64,000 nucleotides of DNA from Limnomonas spitsbergensis. Taxonomy: Eukaryota; Chlorophyta; Chlorophyceae; Chlamydomonadales. The position numbers were made by a program, and so were the translations under genes. A model generated the notes under the pieces. The model was not told where the DNA came from, did no database searches, and worked only from the letters and a program-made list of their open reading frames with translations. Below are positions 37,601 through 46,600 of this stretch, piece after piece. How positions within the stretch are numbered: the stretch's first letter is position 1; every line of letters starts with the position of its first letter. The DNA lies in the NCBI GenBank assembly GCA_037349105.1, contig JAYJMM010000100.1, forward strand, positions 1,788,501 to 1,852,500. The letters run 5' to 3'.

Positions 37601-40600
37601 CCTATCGCAGGCACCACCCGCGACAAAGTGCAGGAGTTCTTCATGAGTAGTACGCAGTGCCTCCCACCCCCCCTACATCCTCACCATATCCTCCATACAC
37701 ACCCTGTGCCTCCTCATTACTCCCCCACGTGCCTATCGCAGGCACCACCCGCAATAAAGTGCAGGAGTTCTTCATGAGTAGTACGCAGTGCCTCCCACCC
37801 CCCCTACATCCTCACCATATCCTCCATACACACCCTGTGCCTCCTCCTTACTCCCCCCCGTGCCTATCGCAGGCACCACCCGCAATAAAGGTCAGTAGTT
37901 CTTCATGAGTAGTACGCAGTGCCTCCCACCCCCCCTACATCCTCACCATATCCTCCATACACACCCTGTGCCTCCTCATTACTCCCCCACGTGCCTATCG
38001 CAGGCACCACCCGCAATAAAGTGCAGTAGTTCTTCATGAGTAGTACGCAGTGCCTCCCACCCCCCCTACATCCTCACCATATCCTCCATACACACCCTGT
38101 GCCTCCTCATTACTCCCCCACGTGCCTATCGCAGGCACCACCCGCAATAAAGTGCAGGAGTTCTTCATGAGTAGTACGCAGTGCCTCCCACCCCCCCTAC
38201 ATCCTCACCATATCCTCCATACACACCCTGTGCCTCCTCCTTACTCCCCCCCGTGCCTATCGCAGGCACCACCCGCGACAAAGTGCAGGAGTTCTTCATG
38301 AGTAGTACGCAGTGCCTCCCACCCCCCCTACATCCTCACCATATCCTCCATACACACCCTGTGCCTCCTCATTACTCCCCCACGTGCCTATCGCAGGCAC
38401 CACCCGCAATAAAGTGCAGGAGTTCTTCATGAGTAGTACGCAGTGCCTCCCACCCCCCCTACATCCTCACCATATCCTCCATACACACCCTGTGCCTCCT
38501 CCTTACTCCCCCCCGTGCCTATCGCAGGCACCACCCGCAATAAAGTGCAGTAGTTCTTCATGAGTAGTACGCAGTGCCTCCCACCCCCCCTACATCCTCA
38601 CCATATCCTCCATACACACCCTGTGCCTCCTCATTACTCCCCCACGTGCCTATCGCAGGCACCACCCGCGACAAAGTGCAGTAGTTCTTCATGAGTAGTA
38701 CGCAGTGCCTCCCACCCCCCCTACATCCTCACCATATCCTCCATACACACCCTGTGCCTCCTCATTACTCCCCCACGTGCCTATCGCAGGCACCACCCGC
38801 AATAAAGTGCAGGAGTTCTTCATGAGTAGTACGCAGTGCCTCCCACCCCCCCTACATCCTCACCATATCCTCCATACACACCCTGTGCCTCCTCCTTACT
38901 CCCCCCCGTGCCTATCGCAGGCACCACCCGCGACAAAGTGCAGTAGTTCTTCATGAGTAGTACGCAGTGCCTCCCACCCCCCCTACATCCTCACCATATC
39001 CTCCATACACACCCTGTGCCTCCTCCTTACTCCCCCACGTGCCTATCGCAGGCACCACCCGCGATAAAGTGCAGGAGTTCTTCATGAGTAGTACGCAGTG
39101 CCTCCCACCCCCCCTACATCCTCACCATATCCTCCATACACACCCTGTGCCTCCTCCTTACTCCCCCACGTGCCTATCGCAGGCACCACCCGCAATAAAG
39201 TGCAGTAGTTCTTCATGAGTAGTACGCAGTGCCTCCCACCCCCCCTACATCCTCACCATATCCTCCATACACACCCTGTGCCTCCTCCTTACTCCCCCCC
39301 GTGCCTATCGCAGGCACCACCCGCGACAAAGTGCAGGAGTTCTTCATGAGTAGTACGCAGTGCCTCCCACCCCCCCTACATCCTCACCATATCCTCCATA
39401 CACACCCTGTGCCTCCTCATTACTCCCCCACGTGCCTATCGCAGGCACCACCCGCGACAAAGTGCAGGAGTTCTTCATGAGTAGTACGCAGTGCCTCCCA
39501 CCCCCCCTACATCCTCACCATATCCTCCATACACACCCTGTGCCTCCTCATTACTCCCCCACGTGCCTATCGCAGGCACCACCCGCAATAAAGTGCAGGA
39601 GTTCTTCATGAGTAGTACGCAGTGCCTCCCACCCCCCCTACATCCTCACCATATCCTCCATACACACCCTGTGCCTCCTCCTTACTCCCCCCCGTGCCTA
39701 TCGCAGGCACCACCCGCAATAAAGGTCAGTAGTTCTTCATGAGTAGTACGCAGTGCCTCCCACCCCCCCTACATCCTCACCATATCCTCCATACACACCC
39801 TGTGCCTCCTCATTACTCCCCCACGTGCCTATCGCAGGCACCACCCGCAATAAAGTGCAGTAGTTCTTCATGAGTAGTACGCAGTGCCTCCCACCCCCCC
39901 TACATCCTCACCATATCCTCCATACACACCCTGTGCCTCCTCATTACTCCCCCACGTGCCTATCGCAGGCACCACCCGCAATAAAGTGCAGGAGTTCTTC
40001 ATGAGTAGTACGCAGTGCCTCCCACCCCCCCTACATCCTCACCATATCCTCCATACACACCCTGTGCCTCCTCCTTACTCCCCCCCGTGCCTATCGCAGG
40101 CACCACCCGCGACAAAGTGCAGGAGTTCTTCATGAGTAGTACGCAGTGCCTCCCACCCCCCCTACATCCTCACCATATCCTCCATACACACCCTGTGCCT
40201 CCTCATTACTCCCCCACGTGCCTATCGCAGGCACCACCCGCAATAAAGTGCAGGAGTTCTTCATGAGTAGTACGCAGTGCCTCCCACCCCCCCTACATCC
40301 TCACCATATCCTCCATACACACCCTGTGCCTCCTCCTTACTCCCCCCCGTGCCTATCGCAGGCACCACCCGCAATAAAGTGCAGTAGTTCTTCATGAGTA
40401 GTACGCAGTGCCTCCCACCCCCCCTACATCCTCACCATATCCTCCATACACACCCTGTGCCTCCTCATTACTCCCCCACGTGCCTATCGCAGGCACCACC
40501 CGCGACAAAGTGCAGTAGTTCTTCATGAGTAGTACGCAGTGCCTCCCACCCCCCCTACATCCTCACCATATCCTCCATACACACCCTGTGCCTCCTCATT

Positions 40601-43600
40601 ACTCCCCCACGTGCCTATCGCAGGCACCACCCGCAATAAAGTGCAGGAGTTCTTCATGAGTAGTACGCAGTGCCTCCCACCCCCCCTACATCCTCACCAT
40701 ATCCTCCATACACACCCTGTGCCTCCTCCTTACTCCCCCCCGTGCCTATCGCAGGCACCACCCGCGACAAAGTGCAGGAGTTCTTCATGAGTAGTACGCA
40801 GTGCCTCCCACCCCCCCTACATCCTCACCATATCCTCCATACACACCCTGTGCCTCCTCATTACTCCCCCACGTGCCTATCGCAGGCACCACCCGCGACA
40901 AAGTGCAGTAGTTCTTCATGAGTAGTACGCAGTGCCTCCCACCCCCCCTACATCCTCACCATATCCTCCATACACACCCTGTGCCTCCTCATTACTCCCC
41001 CACGTGCCTATCGCAGGCACCACCCGCAATAAAGTGCAGGAGTTCTTCATGAGTAGTACGCAGTGCCTCCCACCCCCCCTACATCCTCACCATATCCTCC
41101 ATACACACCCTGTGCCTCCTCCTTACTCCCCCCCGTGCCTATCGCAGGCACCACCCGCGACAAAGTGCAGGAGTTCTTCATGAGTAGTACGCAGTGCCTC
41201 CCACCCCCCCTACATCCTCACCATATCCTCCATACACACCCTGTGCCTCCTCCTTACTCTCCCCCCTGCCTATCGCAGGCACCACCCGCGACAAAGTGCA
41301 GGAGTTCTTCATCGGAGGATCCAAAGAGGTGGATGATATCTCCTACCTGTCCCAGCCCCTGGTGGGTGCAAGGTTCAGGCTTAAGAGCGCACCTTAAACC
41401 CTGCCCCGGCCTCTGGTGGGTGTGTCATTTAGGTTTAAGAGCGAACTTTAAACCCTGCCTCAGCCCCTGGTGGGTGTGAGATTTAGGGTTTAAGAGCGAA
41501 CCTTAAACCCTGCCCCGGCCTCATTAGTAGATGTAGGTAGGGTGAACATGTGGTTTGCATACCCTAAACCTGAAGCCCTGTCCTGGCAATGTCTCAGCAA
41601 TATACGCGTGTGATGCAGGGTTGAGAGCGTACCCTCAATGTCCCAATCCCTCTGGTGCGTGTGTGGTGCATGTATCCTAAACCCTATTGCTGGTCTCAGC
41701 CTCTGGTGAACGCAAGCTTTAGTATTCAGAGCGTACCCTAAACGCTGCCCCAGCCTGAGGTGCGTGTGTCGTGTACATGCCCTAGACCCTATTGCTAGTC
41801 CCAGCCCCTGGTGCCTACAAGGTTCAGGGTTTAGAGCGCACCCTAAACCCTGTCCCACCCCTGGATGCCTATGTTGTGTCATTGTGTGTGTACTGCAAAC
41901 CAGTGACCCTTCCCTGCCCCTGGTCTGTGTCTAATTTGGCTTTTCAAGGCCATCCACATGCTCCTGGGTTTGGCCTTAGCAAACAAATCTTGCTCCACCT
42001 GGGGTCTGCTCTGCTGAGGTCTTGCTGCTTGACCATCTGTGCACCCAGGCGCGGGCCTTGCCGGTGTCCTCCTGGGACCTTTGTTGCGGATTCTTACGCG
42101 TGCGCCACACTGACGCTCATTCCCGCTGCGATCCCGTTAGGGCCCTTCTTACCCCCACCCCCCACATGCCCCCATTCCGCTCCCCTTCTCAACCCACCCC
42201 ACCCCACTCCTTGCTCCCTGCTCCCCTTCTTAACCCACCCCGCCTCACCCCGCTCCCCGCCTCTGTGGCTCGGCAGGGCTCTGGGAACCCAACCACCCAC
42301 GTGCACAACAAGTACGGCTTCAAGACCGAGAGCACTGGGGTCATCAAGGTCGGTTGGCAGTTGGCAGTTGGAGGTTAGAGGTTAGGGGTGTCCAGCTAGC
42401 TGACCGCTCTAGCATGACCAAAGGCCCTAAGCCCAAACCCTAGATTGGTCACATCTCGCCCTCACCCAAACCCTTGTCCCTAAGCTTGCTCTCCTGGGGA
42501 GTGGGGATCCTCAATTGCGAGGGTTTAAGGTTCAGGATCGTGAATCGTGCACCTCTCACCCCCTCAAACCCAGTGACAACTTCTAGAACTTGCGCCACAG
42601 CATTTTGTTATTTACCGGTATTTATTAAATAAATAAATATTTATTTATTTTTAAATTGCTCAAGATGTCAAGGAGGAACTTAGAGATTGGCTTAACAAAA
42701 ATAACATTTCGAGATTTCGTTCCTATGCTCGCCCTCACAGGGATCCTCAAATGCGAGTGTTAAGGTTTTGGGATCGAGAATTGAGCACCTCGTACCCTCA
42801 CCCAAACCCTCCCCCCTTACTTGCTCTCCAGGGGAGATCCTCAGCTGCTAGGGTGATGAGTTCAGAATCATAAAATGTCCACCTTTCACCCTCACCCACA
42901 CCCTTGTCCCTTTGCCTGCTCATCGTAGGGATACCCAGGTACTTCCTATTCACAGGATATGGGTAAAAACACTTGTGCAAAGACTATTGGGAGGATGCCG
43001 TGGTGCTGCAACAACACTCGCCTGCCCTTGGAGACCTGGGCTATCTTCCCTGAAATCCGTGTATACTGTAATCCCCCCCCTCTTTCCACACTTGTCCTCT
43101 CTTACCCCCTTTTTCTCCTCTCTGTTCCCTCTTTGATCCTATACCCTGTTTCCTTACAAGTGCGTCTGCACATCGTCATGCAGCTCGTAAACGCTGACAG
43201 GGTGGGGCGGGGTGGCACAAGATCACACAGCTTGACATTTCTCCCGTTCTCCTTCTTTTTTACTCTTTCCCCTCTTTTCCCTCCCAGGTGCGATTGCACA
43301 CCGTCGTGCAACAGTTCAACCCCGACATGGTCTCTGGGCGGAATGAGCTTACATTCCGCGGCGCAGCGGCTGCGGTGATGCTGGCCACCAACCTTACCGC
43401 AGGGGCCGCAGGCGCCTCCTCGCCGGGACGCGGCCGCAACAGGCGCGACATGAGCCTCGAGGCGGTGGTGGCCAGGGCCAGATCAAGGTGGGCCCAGGCT
43501 CCGAAACATATGTACTGTCTGTGCTTTGTACCTGGCATTAAAAGAGGGCCAAGGCGATGGTGGCCAGTGACAGATCAAGGTGGTTTGAGGCGCAGAAGCA

Positions 43601-46600
43601 TATGAAGTGCCCTTGCTCTGTAACGGACAATACCAGACGCTCTTGAGAGGGGTGGTCAGGTCCAGGTCAGGTAGGGTTGAGGCTCCAGCGCATATGTACA
43701 TCCTGTAATTTCCGTGTTCTGTACCGGACAGGCGGGCTGTATAAGAGGCTCAAGGCTGTGGTGGCCAGGGTCAGGTCGAGTTGGACCGAGGCCCGGAACA
43801 TGTGTACCTCCTGTACTGCCTGTGCTTTTTACTGGGCAGTACAAGAGGCCCGCAGCGCTGGTGGCCATTTGCCATGTCAAGGTGGGTTGATGCTCCACAC
43901 TCATTGTACTTCCTGTACGGTACTTCCTGTGCTGTATACCGGGCAGTACAAGAGGTCAGTTCAGGGTCTTTCGGGTGACTAGGAATTGCATACGGGTCTT
44001 GTTTGGGAGGCCCCCTCAATCGCAACAAATGACGCTTTCTATGCGCACGTCCATGCCACCATGCCCATGCGCTCATCCGTCGCGTCCCATGCTGCCTGTA
44101 GGCTCAAGGATGCCCGAGGGGGCGATGTGGTGGTCCGCCCGGGGCTGGTTTCGGAGGTACCCTTGATACGCCTGGATCCCAGCCCAGTGACGGTTCCTGA
44201 AGGAGGCCTCGCACAGTTCAAGGTGGTGGCAGCGGTGAGTGTGTGTGTTTGGGGGGAGGGGGAATGGGAATGAGATGCCAATACGTGTATGAGAGACGAG
44301 AGGGAGGATATACCCGTATATATGAAAGCATTTGGATGCTGCACATGCAGTTCCCTGCAAGTGCAACAAGTTTGGTGATAGACCTTCCCCTGCCGGGCCC
44401 AGAACCTCTTGACTCCCCCCCCCCCCCCTGCCCCAACTAAGGTCTCGAAACAATACGCTACCAACTACCGGTACCTTCTTACTACCTACTACCTACTACC
44501 TACTATCTACTACCGGTACCTTCCTACCGCTACAAGGACCTCTAGAAAATGGACCCTCCACCATGAACTCTTTACCCTTTACTTCCCCCCACCCCCTATT
44601 TTCGCAGGGTTAAGAACGGCTGAGCTGCCTCTGGTACAAGGACGACCGGAACCTAAGCCTTGCATGCTAAACTTGTTTCCCTCGGCCTCCACTCTCCCCG
44701 CCCGGACCCTGATCCCTGGACCTCATCCTCATCCCTACTCTTAGGACCCTAGAACCGCTGTACTATCTCTGGTAGAAGGTCAAGCGGGAGTGTAGCCCTG
44801 AATCCTCATAGTGTTTCCTTTGGTCTTGACTCCCCTCTCCCAGGCCCCAAACCTTTAGCCTCACCCCCTCCTAACCCCTTGGCCTCAACCCCCCCAGGGT
44901 CTTGAACCATTGCGCTACCTCTGGTACAAGGACAACCGGAACCTTAGCTTTAAGTCCTCATCTTGTTTCCCTTGGCCTCCCCTCCCCTCTCCCAGACCTC
45001 AAACCCTTGGCCTCACCCTCCTCAACCCCCCCAGGGTCTTGAACCGCTGCGCTACCTCTGGTGCAAGGACAAACGGAACCTTAGCTTTAAGTCCTCATCT
45101 TGTTTCCCTTGGCCTCCCCTCCCCTCTCCCAGACCTCAAACCCTTGACCTCACCCTCCTTAACCCCCCCAGGGTCTTGAACCGCTGCGCTACCTCTGGTA
45201 CAAGGATGACCGGAATCTTCACTCTGAAACTTCAACTTGTATCTCTCGACCTCACACCCCCTCATTAACCCTTGGCCTCAACCCCCCCAGGGTCTTGAAC
45301 CGTTGCGCTACCTCTGGTACAAGGATGGCCGGAAGCTCCTGGTGGCCACCAGCGACAGCCCCAACCTAATCATCCCAGAAGTGGCGGCCTCGGACCAGGG
45401 GCAGTACCACTGTCAGGTTTGTGGTATATGGTAGAGTCCAGGGGGGGGGGGGGAGGGTGGAAGTGGCAGCCTCAAACCATGGGCAGTACCACTGCCAGGT
45501 ACGGAGCCTAAGTTAGGGTTTAGCAAACCCTTACGCATAGGTATGTGAGGGTTTAGACACTGGACACAGGGTGAAGGGTTTAAGGGGGGGGAGGGAGTGG
45601 AAGCCTTGGACCAGGGGCAGTACCACTGCCAGGTGCGGATTCAGAGAGGTGTCAGGGCTAAGAAACTTAACCCAGGGTTAAGAGTCCAGGATGTAGGGTC
45701 CAGGGGGGGGGGGTCTTGTACCAGGGGCAGTACTGCCGCCAGTTGAAGGGTGAAAAGGCATCAGGGTTGCGACACTGAGCCCCAAGGGGCACTGGGTTTA
45801 GTGTCCAGTCAGGGGCAGGGGGGGGGGGGTAGGCATTAGCAAAGTCCTTGACCTTCAACCCATGAAAGTCTGAACACTGAACCCCACGGAACCCAGGGTT
45901 TAGGATCCAGGAGGAGCTCTAAGTTTAAGGGTCCATGTGCATGTGTTCCGGGTTAGGGTCAAAGCTCCTAAAGGGGGGGGGTGAGAGTGGCGGGCTGGCG
46001 GCCTTGAATATTTTCCTCAAACTAGGGAGCCGGTATCAATACATGTCACTGTCAGGTGGGCACGGGGCAGACAGATCCAGACAGATCCAGACAGATTCAG
46101 GCAGATCCAGGCAGATCCAGACAGATGCACACCTGACCCTGGCCTGACACCTGACCCCAGCCAGACCCGCCTTGCTCCCCCCTCTCACTCTCTTCTTGCT
46201 CTCCCGTTTCTCTCTGTCCCCTGCCCTGCTCTGAACCCGCCACGTTCCACCCTGCGCCCTGCCCTGCTCTTCCCCCGGGCTACCCTGCTCCCGGTCATAT
46301 CTCAGCCCACCCCATCCCACCCCATCCCATCCCCAGCTATGCTCTTATCCTGCCCCCCCCTAATCACCACCACCACCACCACCACTGGACACATCTCAGT
46401 CCACCCCACCCTGCCACCTGACACATCCAACTCCCAGGTAAGCAACAAGGACGGTGCGGTCCACAGCGCCAAGGCAGCCCTCATGGTGGAGCGCGCATCC
46501 AGGCTGGGTATCAAAGAGGTGCGAGAGGGGGGCGGGGGGGTACGTTTTAGAGACCAAAGTGGAGTATGCTCCCGGGCTGGGATCTTAAGGAGGTGAGAGG

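Larger units (their letters stand above)
44163..46494 (+). other. Ig-like (I-set type) domain encoded by MKS1 exons 17-19
   Basis: Residues about 1020-1105 of the MKS1 model. [24 protein letters not shown] is followed by [35 protein letters not shown] and [19 protein letters not shown]. This is the Ig strand order with the core Trp (YLWYKDG) and the D-x-G-x-Y-x-C motif (DQGQYHC). The B-strand Cys is replaced by Val (FKVVA), so no canonical disulfide can form, as in many intracellular Ig domains. All three exons join in phase 0. Confidence 0.85.

Noticed and set aside
34467..41278. CRISPR-like regular array
   Set aside because: Units are contiguous with no unique spacers, and the repeat is an exon edge in a eukaryotic intron.
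34500..41400. Many 83-codon open frames ([16 protein letters not shown]...)
   Set aside because: Identical translations of the 131-bp intronic repeat; not genes.
43983..44101. Alternative start of the Ig-coding exon ([16 protein letters not shown]...)
   Set aside because: Open in frame, but the acceptor at 44100-44101 gives the correct phase from exon 16 and restores the MKS1 C-terminal helix; the upstream piece is not needed.
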